From NCBI RefSeq assembly GCF_019925205.1, contig NC_083564.1, positions 26,636,447 through 26,700,446 on the forward strand: DNA of 64,000 bases, read 5' to 3'. Source of the DNA: Metopolophium dirhodum (lineage: Eukaryota > Arthropoda > Insecta > Hemiptera > Aphididae). Of this stretch, positions 1-12,093 are shown piece after piece (position 1 is the stretch's first letter; each line of letters begins with the position of its first letter). Under the pieces are notes generated by a model that worked only from the letters and a program-made list of their open reading frames with translations, did no database searches and was not told the DNA's origin. The translations under genes were made by a program, and so were the position numbers.

Positions 1-1927
1 ATTCGTAGTATATAGCCAGTAGGTAAAGGTACAACCTGCAATGGTTATTGGAATATAATTTTCATTTTGCGCCACTATTTTACTAATACTTTTTTGACAT
101 CTACAATCGTCAGTCACCTATTTATTCGCAACAATCGTAATTAATAAAATAAACTATGAATTATGGAATGGTTATTGAATTAACGTTGTATTGCAATTAC
201 CTATTTATTATTTGTGAAGGCAGATGTTAAAACGCAACGTCAGGACTTTAGGAGTTAATGAGTATAGCCCGTGTAGCCCAACTCAAAGTGAACCAAACTA
301 ACTAACTTAAATTTGGCACAATTTCAATTACAATTATGCTTCTGAAATAAGTATCTATGTTTAATCTTTAATTTGTTTTAAACATTCAATATTTCTTATT
401 TTGCTTTCTTTTGTTTGCAACTATCATGATATCATCATATAATTTATTCTAAGCTATACACTTAAAAAATGTAAAAAATTGTTGCAGCAACCATGTTCAA
501 TTATATTAAATATGACAACACAAACCTACCACGAAATAGTAACCACTGCTTGCGGAAACACTAGAGAATGAAGATAATATAACATACCATTATTGATCAC
601 AATAATGCGGAAATGGATGAATCAAGATGGATTGATAATTTATGTCAACGAAGAAAATTATTATAATAATGATAAATAAATAAAATAATTTTGATTATGT
701 TAATAATAATGAGTTGTACACTAGTACCTACAATTCATCAAATGTAATTTAAATACGTATCTTATTTAATGAAATCTTACGAAAACAAAACTAATAAAAT
801 CGTACTATTCGCCACTCCTTCCGACTCAATAAACATAATTAGAAATATAAAAATATAAAAAACATGGAAGCTCCGTTTCCATGTGCACCTTCCCACTCCC
901 TCACAAAAAATAAAAAAAATGAATGCGACAAATGTATTAGTTTTAAATTGTAATAAATATATCTATGTGTTTTCTTAAAGTAGGTATTGTTAGTTTATTT
1001 TCTGCATTGTAATATTATATTGAAAATAATCAAATTATAAATATGAAGTACAAAAATGTAAAAAGGCATAAGTAGTATATAAGTATAAATATGATCTTCA
1101 ACTTAGATGGTAAGTAAGATCTACTTCGTACTTTTTTGAGGTCAAAAGTGGAAATTCACCAGTATTTACTTAACAAATTAATCGGAAAATCTAAAAGAGA
1201 ATAGAGAAAACAGGAATTTTTACGAAAAACCAATTTTTAACAAAATCAAATTTGTGTATTTGTTGCAATCCAAAAATTAATATTTGTGAAGTTGAATTTT
1301 TCACAAAATATTCATATTAACATTTACTATAGACAAGATATAATTATCAAAATATCTAGGCTCTTTTTCTACTATTTACCTAGTTAAAAAATTTAAATTG
1401 TCTTCCTTTTTATTTTTTTTTTCAATTTATCTACCTACCTATTTGTGATGAAATGTTTATATGTTTATTTGTGAGTAAAACACTTTGAACATTTAATACA
1501 AGGTTCTATTTAAAAGTTGTTCTTGCAAAAAATAAAAAACATAGTAAATACACTGTCACAAATCACAATTTTTTTTTATAAGAATTTCACAAACATTTGT
1601 AAATTATTTTGTAGTTTAAAATTCATAAGTTTTTTAATTTTATCACCTACGGTTTGATACAAAATCCCTCTTATGTTTATTTACTGGAAATTAAAAACAA
1701 AGTTTTGCGTAACTTCACAACAATTATTAATGAGTGATTGAAGTTAATAATTTGTTGGTATTTTGTTATTATTCAAAAAGATTGATCGTAGAAACTTAAA
1801 ACATTCGCCTCAAAATTTAGATTATATTCAACCACACTCGTGAACTAGAATATTTAATACTTATCATAATTTACAATTTAAGATTACTTCATCATACTTC
1901 ATAATGAATACCTATATTGTATTAAAT
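1..1927. other. 3' flank, no gene seen
   Basis: AT-rich DNA downstream of the GATAe-like gene. No open frame or RNA gene was recognised. A GCGCCACT motif at about 68-76 resembles the end of a hAT-like element whose other end is not visible. Confidence 0.5.
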
Positions 1928-2106
1928 GGTCTGACAGTATATACAGTATATAATGGTCTACAAATAATTACAATTTTAAATTAAAAATTAAATCAGTTAC
2001 AAAATTCTTAAATAATGTTTAGTTATTAGTTATGTAAATTAGGTGTTTCTTGTGCATTAATTAAACATTTTGCAACTGATTTAATTTTTAACTGTACTGT
2101 CAGACC
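1928..2106. mobile_element. Foldback (hairpin) element
   Basis: The ends GGTCTGACAGT (1928-1938) and ACTGTCAGACC (2096-2106) are perfect inverted repeats. Inside, TTAAAAATTAAATCAGTT near 1980 pairs with its inverted copy near 2075. The whole 179 bp can fold into a long hairpin, as expected of a MITE or foldback element. No coding capacity. Confidence 0.65.
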
Positions 2107-3179
2107 CTTTAAAATTTATATTTTATACTAAATCATACACTTTAAATTTCTCTACATTTTAATTTTTAGACTTACAATTAGTACTTAAAGGAAACACCTA
2201 ATTGTATATCGTTAATTCTAAAATCAGGCAATATATGAAACTAATCATGTATCTATATAGGGTATATGGTATATAGTATAAAGTATAATATACTATAGTA
2301 GGGTATAGGCTATAATAAATTATTTATTGTAAAAAATAATAATTGGACAATATTTACTAAAAATAGTAAATATTTGTTTAAAGAAATAATATACCATTTA
2401 TATTGCAACAGTTAAAACATAACAGAAGATAATATTGACTATATTAAAGTACTACCTACATAGTACTCGGTACTTAAGTAGAAAACATAATACAATTTTT
2501 TTGATAAACCATAAATTACTAATCATCAATGAACATATTATTATTCCACAACTCATTAGAAGTAAATTACTTTAACATTTAAAATTATAGTTTTAGTATA
2601 AAAATTAAATGCAAAAAAAAAATTGAAAACAACACAATGAAATTATATTTACAAAAAAAAACTTAAATTTACAATAATAAATATATTTTTAATGGTCCCT
2701 ACTGTAAATATTTCACAGTTTTCAAATCGAGTTTTGTTGATGTTGAAATATTATTTTTCGTAATCTATAGTTAAGTTATTATTTATAAAATTATTTAATT
2801 TTATTAATACATTTATAACTAACTATATATTGTTCATTTAAAGATAACTTATTCTAAGCATATGAACTAGTTAAAGGAATACACATAGGTAAATATATTA
2901 AATAAAACAAACAATTAGCTATATTTTTTTCCTCATAAATTCGTGTAAGGTATTATAAAATATAATTATCATCCATTATCACTTTACAGTGCATGATCAC
3001 ATTGTGTGTTATAAGTATTATAACATACTATGTTTGTATAACATTTTATAGATCACTACTATATAAATTTGTAAATCAACAAATATTCTATACGGTAAAA
3101 CTAAATTGAACAAAATTACATTGTATGTTCACAAAAGTATTGCATTGATTTCAAATATAAATTGTATACTGATTGGTGT
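2107..3179. other. Probable 3' UTR and flank of the GATAe-like gene
   Basis: AT-rich sequence after the stop codon in the transcript direction. Several minus-strand AATAAA motifs occur by chance in such DNA, one near 2801, and none can be chosen as the polyadenylation signal. Confidence 0.35.
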
Positions 3180-3270
3180 TTAATCGTCTCTTACATTTTG
3201 ATTTCCGGTAGATGTGATCACAGTGGTCAGCATGTCTCTAGATCCCAATTGTTCCATCGATTGCCCATTA
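3180..3270 (-). CDS. GATAe: GATAe-like, last coding exon
   Basis: Acceptor ATTGTATTAG at 3271. The leading T completes the AA left by the previous exon to give an Asn codon. Twenty-nine residues follow (NGQSMEQLGSRDMLTTV and onward) before TAA at 3182-3180. It is short and has no domain, so it rests on phase match, splice sites and protein-like composition. Confidence 0.65.
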
Positions 3271-6200
3271 CTAATACAATTAAAATAAAAAATCTCAGTT
3301 ATAAAACAAAACTAATTAGAATATTTAAAATATGAAATGTTTTATTCTATACATGTGTAGTACTTACTGCTTTGAAAAATTAATTTACTTTAAGTCTACT
3401 TTATTATAGTTTTATTTTAAGAATACACTTGCAGTAGGATAAATGATATGGATGATAAAAATGAATTTTTAATATAGGTACATTTGCAGCAGAATGTGGA
3501 AATACAGTGCAATTTTACAACACAATCCATCAAATATACATAGCTGATACGATGTAAGTATATAGTTTTGGGCACTTGTCTCATTCATATACATATATTC
3601 CTCGCTTATCTAGATGCTAAATTAGGTACCTATAGTTACTAAATTTGATAAATCGATTTTTTTGAGCATTTGAGGTATAGTTCCTTATTTCAGTCAAAAT
3701 ATATTTTGCATACAACTTACAATATTTCAAGTTTGATAAGTAAAATCAAACTTGTGTAGTGAATGTCTTAAAAATATTTAAATTTATTTACTTAGGCAGA
3801 TGACGATTAAGGTTTGTTGGCGGTGGGGGCAATGAAGGGATGTGAATTTGAGAACCATGAGGCAGGAAGTGTTCTTGTGATGTCATCACAGCTGTATCGT
3901 AAGCAAGATGTCCGTGTTGATGTTTGTTATCCGAAGAATTAGTAAACAAGTGAGGAAGTAGGAGTTTTGTTGTTACTTCTCCTACAACATAAAAGTCATA
4001 TTATTATTATTATTATCATTATTGCATACAGATGGAAAATAATTCATATTAATAATAATTTCCGAAAGTTTAATAAATGCTTAACTACTTTTTATCAAAC
4101 TAATATTTTAAAGTTAAGTAACTATTTACTATTGTAAATATTGGAAATTTGGAATATAAAACAAAATATAAATAATATAAAAAGCGCCTTGCAAAAATTT
4201 AAACGCAACTTATTCTACAAACACACAAAATAATGAATAATTTCTCTGAGTAATATCTAACCGTAATTCTCGTGGTTATATTATTCATGTATATTATAAT
4301 TTTTTTAACTAGAAAATGTTATGTTTATTTTATAGAATTTATTATTTAATTAAAGCTTTATAAAATAATATAATATTTTATATGCAAAACAAATTAGGTA
4401 TTTAATAATATTTTAAATTAATAATATTAATGATTTCAGCTTTCTAAACGAATGCTTTGTATAATAATTTATTTTAGATGATAAATTATAATTAATCTGA
4501 TCATAATATTATTACTGAGTTTTTAACTTTACTATACCTAATAGAATAACCTTACATTTATTAAACAATTATTTTTGCGATTTAAAGTTGGTAATTTTTA
4601 ATTGTAATACATTTATGCATTTTTAATATTATTTAATTATTTATTTAAAACTTTACAGTACAACAAATAATAATAACTAAATATTTTCATTGTTAAGTCG
4701 AAAATGATGGACAATTCTATTTAAACTAAGTCAAATAATCGAACCGTATAAAATTATTCTAATTCGTACTACGTAGCTTATAAAGTAAAGTTCCTCAGAT
4801 TGAGTGAAATTGATTTATATTAATTATTATGCTAGTTAGTTTTTTTTTGAACAAACGTGTTTGAACATATTATAACGTTTATAAATAATAATATAATAAT
4901 GTATCAAACAATGCTTGTCCACTACTGCTCATAAAACATTCGATTAAGCACGAATAAATATTAAGCATACACTTAAACTATATGCCCCTTGCAAGTGCCT
5001 TTTCATAATTTATTTTATTTTATTTTCACCGTCCATTAGCTATTATTATTGAGTTGTATAATGAACTGAAAACTCAATGATTATGAAAAAACACAATGTT
5101 TTTAAACTATGTATGACAAACTCTGCGACGATTATGCAACAGGCATTTGTACAGCCATATTTACGGCAATACTTAATCATTCAAGGTAAAAAGTAAATCG
5201 ATTTTAAACTTTAGTGTTCAGTGAAAGACGCATAGAACGTGCAGTGCACGTTGGATACTATACAATGTGTCAAAACTCGGCTCACTGTTATTATTATATA
5301 GTTGATTTTTTTATGTCACCGTGTTTACCGCCGCCACGAGATCGTTAAAACATTTTTCCTTATCAGTTGTACACCTCCAACTCTTTATGCACTTCACCTC
5401 TTATTCCCTTGTGCAAACACTGCAATATTGACATACTCGCTGATAAGGCCGTAAATCCCATGCGCGCGGGTCGTGCCACTCACTACCACCGAGCCTCCCC
5501 CAAATGCACACAACATATTTTTCACCGAAAAAAATAAAACAAAAGCCGTTACGACACAAATAGGTACCAATATAATGTAATATTATAATATTGTATAGTG
5601 GGTACATTGTACATCGGGTCGATTTAATATTATTATTATACCTTTCTCTTTAGACGACGAGTTTTGGGCGAAACCACCGATGGACGGGTTCTTCGGTTTC
5701 CTCTTTCTCGTTTGTATGCCGTCTTTCTTCATCGTCAACGGCCTATTGACCTGAAATCACCCATGAGACAATGTTTATTTTCAAACCCTAGTTAGTCATC
5801 TGGGTTTCCTAGTTAATATTGACACAAACCGCACACAACAGCCATCCGGTACACGTATAATATGGCGTGGGTACACCGTACACGGTTGTGCGTGTGCGTG
5901 TGAGCGTGTGTGCTGTGTGCGCGCGCGTCTATGACGGAGGAAAAGGTTTCGCTCTCTGCGGATATTTACACACCGGGTGACGCTATATTATGAGCCAAAA
6001 TAGGAGCCACTGACGAATTAAAAGTAATTATTGTTCGAAATACGAGCGAAGAGTTTACTGGTTTGGCTGTTTTAGCCCGCGAGAAAATGTTTGAAACGTT
6101 TTATACTTTTATTACTGCACCGCTGCGCAGGAACAGTAGGCGGTACACACCCGGTCTGGTCCGAGAATATTCTTTTCGTTTTTTTTTTCCTCTTATACTA

Positions 6201-9200
6201 CATAAATGTTTATTGTTTACGACGGACGAAAGTAAAAGCCGGTTAGGAAAGACCGATACACGACGGCGGGACGACAATATTATTTAGAAAATACGAAAGA
6301 GCAAACAGATAATAGCCGTGTGGTATAGTATATTATATATTGGGTCCGTGGGAACTGGGAATCGAGAATAGTGCCATGTATATTAATGTATAGTATATGA
6401 TAATATACCGATCGCGGAAATTTAAATAATATCTACGAGTTGTTAAACAATAACCGAGAATCGAGATAAGTAAAACAAACCTTTGGATACGTTTTCTAAA
6501 ACGTTTGTAAATCGTATTAGGAGGACACGTTCAAACCCTCAACGATTGACAAATAACTAATAACCTAATCGTATAGGTATATAATAATATTTTATTATAC
6601 ATATCGACACTCGTCGAGATAATTTATGTTTGCGCGTGAAAATGAAATTAGGTAGACAATACGCGGGTTTGGATCCAAAAGGTTCTATGTGTAAATTTGA
6701 AAATTTTCAGAAAAGCCAATTTAAATGTGTATAAATATTTTTCAGCTTATAATTATTTGATTTGGACGTATAATGTATAAGTTATCAAAACTTTTCAAAT
6801 TAAATCAGAATTTGTATATTATTTCGACAGTTAATTGAGAAGAAATTTGGTAATCAAAAAATAATAAAATATTTACATAGAACCTAACACACGCACACAC
6901 ACACCAATAGAATGAAAAAACAGCTCTGACTCTGGCTACGACTTAGCGAGCGAACAAACTCATAACTAAAGACCAGATTTATATGATTTTACATATCGTT
7001 ACTGGGTCTATGCAGTCTTATGAGAGTAAAAATGTGGACGATTCGTTCAATTCTGAATGCGTGGAAAAAAGTTTTCTTTGCATATTTGAGAATATTTAAC
7101 CCATTTAGCATATTTTGGAATATTTTGTAAATTGTGAGAAAAAATTTGTATTTATTTTTAATTTTAATATTACGGTGGGTACCCAGAAAATAAATGTTTA
7201 AACATAAAAAAAAAAATTTTTAAATATTTACATATTATCATTTCCAACTCTTACTAAAGTGCAATAGTATTCCATTAGAATACGCAACTTTTAATACCTA
7301 ATTAATACCTCATTATTAAAACAATGTTGGAAGAAAAAATTTCAAAATGCATTTTAAAGCAAATAATGACGTTTATTGATTATTTTTGCATATTTTTGCA
7401 TAGTTTTTAAATTTTTAAGAGAATAGGTTTCTTAGAGAATATTAGCATCATATTTTAGGTATTTTAAGAGAATATAAATCCGGTCTTTACAGTCATAACA
7501 TATATTATATTTTAATATATACTACCAATTACGATTATTAATGTCGACTAATGTGTAAAATATGACGACGCGTACACGTCGAAATGTCGAATAGGTATCG
7601 ACGTCGTATAATAATAAAGAACAATAATATAATATATACACATCAATACATATCGTACTCACGACGATCGTTTATGAACAATAGCTTACGTTGTGCAATT
7701 TGAAATAGAGACCGCAAGCGTTACACACTGGTTCTCCGTTGTTGTTTCGTCTCCACAGAGTCGTCGTATTTGTCGAGCAGTTGGCACAGGCCACTCCGGA
7801 CCGTTTGTTCCCCGTTTGCTGGACAAAAAAATATCAGACCATTATAATATTATTATAGAGGACGCAGTGACCATGATACAAATTATTATTATTGATGTTA
7901 CCGTCGCGTAATTTTATTATTTAATATTATATGAATATTATTAAATGTATATCATATTATATATATACGCGGGTGACATATCGATATAGTGAGTTAAACA
8001 TATTATGTGGAGCAAGATGACACGGGTAAAGAATTATACTATAAGAAACAATATTGTATATTTGCATGAAACGAACGTTTTTTAAAGAAATAAAATTCAG
8101 TTATTGGTAATATAATATATTGCAGGGACTAATGGCCCCTTGGACCACTTAACTCTTAATCCGGTCCTGGTGAGTACATAATATTATTATTGTTACGACC
8201 GCGATCTCTGTATAGCCGCAGTCGGCTGCAAACGATCGGAACATTTTTTTTTAAGGGTACGCGCTGTGTATTAATAACATTTTATAATAATATACCGTTG
8301 TTGGTTTATTACTCATTGTTAAGTGGTCGTTATTGTTGCCGACGTTTTCCCCGACAATGATCCATAGACAATGATAATAACAATATGTAGTATACTGCGA
8401 TGAGTATGAATAGATGATAATACGTGCTCGGGGAGATTCAATCGGTCAATACCGTTCGAACGATTATCGACAATCGACATTTTATGGGACATCGGACGAT
8501 TTGACTTTTCGATAACCGTATAATGTAAGTATATTGTTTTCTTTCAATTACAGTATCAAACTACTATAATTTATGTCATTAGTATAATCACCCAATTACT
8601 GAAGAAAAAACAAATTAACCGATGATCATTTTTTTCCTCCAAACGTTTGATGTATGCCCAAAAATATCACTATTTATTATAACTACACCATGATTATTAA
8701 AACTGTATAAGCCACAAGGCGAAAAAGTGTTAACTATTTGATTTGAATGGTCTCTGATTTAGGCAAGTATAGAAAATCAAGACATCCAGTGTGCCTGTAC
8801 GTTTTATAATATGTCAATATGTCCTTCGACTAAACTAATTTCAAATTCTTAGAACTACATATAAACATGAATTAAGTATCGGTCTGAGGATCGTTATACC
8901 CACGGGTAAATTATCCGATTAAAAATTTGACTTTTAAACCCGATTAGCGTTTTATCTGTCCGTCTCCTATTCGGCGGTACGTTTATTTTATGTATAGTCC
9001 TAAATCGTCCAATCGTAACGGTACAGTATACACATATCATTATACATGGCCCGACTATTAATCAACTAATGGCTCACAGTATAAACTATATTATGGTATA
9101 ATATTCTTGTATATAGTCCACCGGTTACAAGTATATAAATTATACAATAATATACCACATAACGTCATAATATACCGGCATAATAATAATAATAATAATA

Positions 9201-10424
9201 CATTAATATTATAATACGCGTGTAGTCGTAATCGGTTTGTCGTGTCGCATCGTACCTGGGTGGTTTTCTTCTGCGCAGACCTGACCGGCGGCCGATTCAC
9301 TCCGTTGATCCTGTTGTACAAGCCGCACGCGTTGCACAGATGGTGGCCCGTGCCGTCCCTCCGCCACAGGGGCGTCACGTTGGCCGCGCAATTCACGCAT
9401 TCCTTCATGTCCACGTTCAGGATACCGTCTGCGAAAACCAAAACAAACGGCAATCGTCAATGCGTGTTTCATATTGAACTCTAGTGTCGGCAGTGTCACA
9501 ACTATGCACAACACTTTGGGAGCCCCAGGGAAAAAGTGCGACGAATGATATTATATCGTACGATTATTATCTCAAATCAACATAATATTAAGCCGCATAA
9601 TGTAAACTTTGAATTATTGTTTATTTCCAAATGTGTAAATGTATAATATAATACCCATTTGACGGGGCCCATTAACCCACCCCCTCGCCACCATGTGATT
9701 TAAGTTATTTAATAACGTTATATATACCGACTGAATCGCGCAACCAGAGGGGGGGGGCTAAGCCCCCTGACTAAGATATAGCCCCCCCCCAAAAAAAATA
9801 TCCCTCATTGATTTAGATATAAGCCCTCCTATGGGTTATTTTAAATAAATAGTTTTATTAGGCGGACTGTAGCCCCGCAGAATTTTAACCCTAGTTGCGC
9901 CTATGCAACTGATTGATCGTTAATGCTCTCAATAATATTATCGAAATCGTCGCAGGGTAAACCACCACTTGCGTGTACGCACTCTGATCGTAGTGTTCGT
10001 CGATCCACGACGGTCCGGGGTTGCCGGTCTGGAAAATGGCATACTGCTGAGTCACCTGGATGCTTCCGTCCGGCGGTCCAAGTCCGACTTCCTGAATTTG
10101 CAGCGCATTGGCTGCTGCCATAGTCTCGTTTGCCGCCGTCGTGAAATCAGCCACTTGTTGCTCGTGGGGTCCCCAGAAGTCCGGTTGTCCCTCACCACCA
10201 CCTCCACCGCCACCGTTGACGTCGTCTTGATATTCGGGCTGCTGCTGTTGTTGTTGCTGCAACAGGGTCTGTTGAACGTAACCACCCTTCTGGTGACCGG
10301 CTTTTACACCGTAATCTCCACCACCGCCGTGACTTTCCTTCTCATATATGTTGAATATGTCGGTCACTGGTTGTTCACTTTCGTACGTTTGATACGTCTG
10401 ATACGAGTTCTGTTGCTGGTAATT

Positions 10425-10507
<83 letters not shown>

Positions 10508-11442
10508 GCTGCTGCTGCTGCTGCTGCTGTTGATAGACGTCTGTAACCGATTCCAAAGTCACGTAACTGGAATTTGGATCCATTTTACTCTGCTGCTGCT
10601 GCTGTTGCTGATGATGTTCGTACTTGATCAGGGGTTGTTCAAAACCACCTCCACCAACACCACTGCCGTCCTCAGGCGACTGTCCTCGGTACTCCAAATA
10701 TCTGATACGCTGATATCTCTGATTATGGTTGGGAAATTCAGTGGTGGCGACGTACCCGTGGAACGTGGCCAACTTTTCCATCGGTACTTGTAGATTCACT
10801 TCGGTACCGTCTACGTTCCTCCGGAGTCGGATGGCTTCAGCGGGTGGACTATGGTCTTTTTGGTATTCGGCCGGCGACGCGGCCTCCTCGGGAGTGTGTG
10901 CAGCGGACGTGCCGTTTTCGTTGAACCCGTCCATAAGCACCTCCGTCGGTACGCATTCCGTATTATCAGGAGTACAGTTTCTAGATAACCTAATAGACGG
11001 CGAAACAAAATAAATCATTATAAATATGTATAATGTACGTAATCGACATACCAATTGCATACATACAGCATATATATATATACCTATACTATATACTATA
11101 TACATAATATATGCAGGTAATACTGCTGAGTTATAACAAAATCGACTAAACAACAGTAAAACGACGGAATTCCATAATAATTACTATATAATATGTAACA
11201 CATGTTTTACAATAATAATATTATACAATCATTGTATCGTACGGCCACTACACTTACCCGTCATGTCCAAAGTCTCTCTGTTGTTGCACTTTCAACTGCG
11301 ACATGGCGTCTGCTGCATTGCTCTCATTCCTGGTCTGTCCTTCGATGTTAGGCACGGTGGTAATATGACCCGACGTCGTAATAGTCCTGATATGAGCTGG
11401 GGCGGGTCTTATCACCCCTCTGGAAGTCCCGTCGCCCTCCAT
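3180..11442 (-). CDS. GATAe: GATAe-like two-finger GATA transcription factor (spliced gene, 7 coding exons)
   Basis: Nuclear transcription factor expected to bind WGATAR sites. Exons in transcript order: 11442-11258, 10980-9983, 9428-9256, 7818-7690, 5750-5642, 3981-3792, 3270-3180. All phases join, giving 624 residues. Domains: low-complexity N-terminus (1-394) with a 36-Gln run at 212-247; N-finger cysteines 405, 408, 426, 429; C-finger cysteines 463, 466, 484, 487; each finger is C-X2-C-X17-C-X2-C with LWRR. The basic tail RKRKPK follows the C-finger. The start is the ATG at 11442 in good context (GGC ATG G); an in-frame ATG at 11454 is the alternative. The N-finger departs from consensus (AAN after the second Cys, GHH for GHY, then RINGVNRPP). 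That divergence, the LHNVNRPLTMKKDGIQ tail and the linkage to a serpent-like gene suggest GATAe. The family is certain; the paralogue is tentative, with pannier the main rival. Confidence 0.75.
3792..3981 (-). CDS. GATAe: GATAe-like, penultimate coding exon
   Basis: Acceptor TATGTTGTAG at 3982. Sixty-two full codons encode a His-, Pro- and Leu-containing C-terminal region that ends near LPPPP. The donor CCTAA|gtaaat overlaps an in-frame TAA at 3790-3788. Splicing reads on into the last exon, while retention of this intron ends the protein two codons later. Confidence 0.8.
3982..5641 (-). other. Intron of the GATAe-like gene
   Basis: AT-rich intron with an ATT microsatellite near 4000-4020. 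No further exon was recognised. Confidence 0.6.
5642..5750 (-). CDS. GATAe: GATAe-like, C-finger basic tail exon
   Basis: Starts after ATTTCAG with VNRPLTMKKDGIQ and the basic RKRKPK, completing the DNA-contacting arm of the C-finger. A short Ser-rich stretch follows. The donor is AAA G|gtataa, leaving one base for the next exon. Confidence 0.92.
5751..7689 (-). other. Intron of the GATAe-like gene
   Basis: It splits the C-finger between LHN and VNRP. It holds a GT-rich tract near 5880-5930 and the inverted-repeat element at 6968-7488. Open frames here lack domain signal. Confidence 0.65.
6968..7488. mobile_element. Non-autonomous element with 17-bp inverted ends
   Basis: The left end AAAGACCAGATTTATAT (6968-6984) matches the inverted right end at 7472-7488 with one mismatch. 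The AT-rich interior holds GCATATTTTTGCATA-type words, which also occur near 43440-43490. No target duplication was resolved and no coding region seen. Confidence 0.6.
7690..7818 (-). CDS. GATAe: GATAe-like, C-terminal GATA finger exon
   Basis: Forty-three codons between the acceptor TTTTGTCCAG and the donor CAC AAC|gtaagc. It encodes CANC-X17-CNACGLYFKLHN, the main DNA-binding finger. The exon stops exactly after LHN. From memory, human GATA2 has a boundary at the matching place, so this is probably the ancestral intron position. Confidence 0.95.
7819..9255 (-). other. Intron between the two finger exons, GATAe-like gene
   Basis: No domain-bearing open frame. An AAT microsatellite lies near 9180-9200. 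Confidence 0.55.
9256..9428 (-). CDS. GATAe: GATAe-like, N-terminal GATA finger exon
   Basis: Acceptor TTTTCGCAG at 9429 and donor CAG|gtacga at 9255. It encodes the finger CVNC-X17-CNAC with TPLWRRDGTG conserved. The residue after the second Cys is Ala, where most family members have Gly. The linker ends KKTTQ and is phase 0, in frame with the C-finger exon. Confidence 0.93.
9736..9902. mobile_element. Small inverted-repeat element in a GATAe-like intron
   Basis: GCGCAAC (9738-9744) with a following AGAGG tract faces CCTAGTTGCGC (9890-9900). The interior has G and C homopolymer runs and the word AGCCCCCTGA. It looks like a decayed MITE. Its end lies about 80 bp from the proposed donor of coding exon 2. 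Confidence 0.45.
9983..10980 (-). CDS. GATAe: GATAe-like, coding exon 2 (poly-Gln and Gly-rich region)
   Basis: Large open exon after the acceptor TATCTAG at 10981. It encodes a low-complexity activation-type region with an uninterrupted 36-Gln run (10425-10532), two shorter Gln runs, and Gly runs. The 3' border is the least certain in this gene. The donor A|gtgcgt at 9983 leaves one base, which the N-finger exon requires. Other GT sites at 9968, 9965 and 9962 are all phase 0 and would need an unseen exon before the finger. Confidence 0.75.
10425..10532 (-). repeat. Mixed CAG/CAA tract coding 36 glutamines
   Basis: A pure Gln run in the frame of the GATAe-like gene, coded by interleaved CAG and CAA blocks. 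A CAA-rich centre is flanked by CAG-rich ends. Confidence 0.95.
11258..11442 (-). CDS. GATAe: GATAe-like, coding exon 1
   Basis: Sixty-one codons plus two bases, ending GAC GG|gtaagt, a strong donor. The two spare bases join the A that opens the next exon to make a Gly codon. The peptide is polar with no known domain. An AG at 11447-11446 lies just before GGC ATG, so an upstream leader exon probably splices here, although the preceding tract is poor in pyrimidines. If that upstream exon were coding, translation would start further 5'. Confidence 0.7.
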
Positions 11443-11884
11443 GCCCTTTGACATTAATTTATTAAATTTCAATACATGTTATTATTATATACCCGTGATG
11501 CGTTTATTATTATTTATTATGACCATAAATTATAACATAATAATGTAATGCATTAATGTATATAATAGTATATAATATGTATATGTGTATCACTTTTGAA
11601 GTCGTACGACATTGTGCCCAGGACGTTAGAGAGGAACAAACAACGGTCATTATCGCGTCTGTGGGTCAAACTCGAAAGAAGTGAGAGTGAAGCCGACGTC
11701 GACCGCGGCGTCCGGACGGCCCAGACCGATCAAACACGATATTTTTTACGTCATTGACAACAAAAACGTGCGCACATAATAATATTATGTTATTATTTAT
11801 ATAAAAAAAAATATAATATTTATATTCCCTACACAAACTCTAAATAGACGACTGAAATATTACTACACGTTATGCGAGCGAGCG

Positions 11885-11977
11885 CGCTGCACACACACAT
11901 GTGTACTATGACACACGACACATACACACACACATGTGTACTTATGACACACGACACATACACACACACACACGGCA
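11885..11977. repeat. CA-rich tandem repeat, about two 43-bp units
   Basis: Two near-identical units each contain ACACACATGTGTACT, then ATGACACACGACACATAC, then a CA run. Confidence 0.7.
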
Positions 11978-12093
11978 CACACGAACGCAAACGGACTATC
12001 GGACTACATATCGGGTTTAGGGACACTACCAGGCCGAGCGACTAGCGTGAGACTGGTATTTTGACTGTGTGCCGCCACGTCGAGTGCATCTTT

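Noticed and set aside
9969..10793. A Leu-rich plus-strand open frame of 274 codons
   Set aside because: It is the antisense of the glutamine tract, with no splice or domain support.
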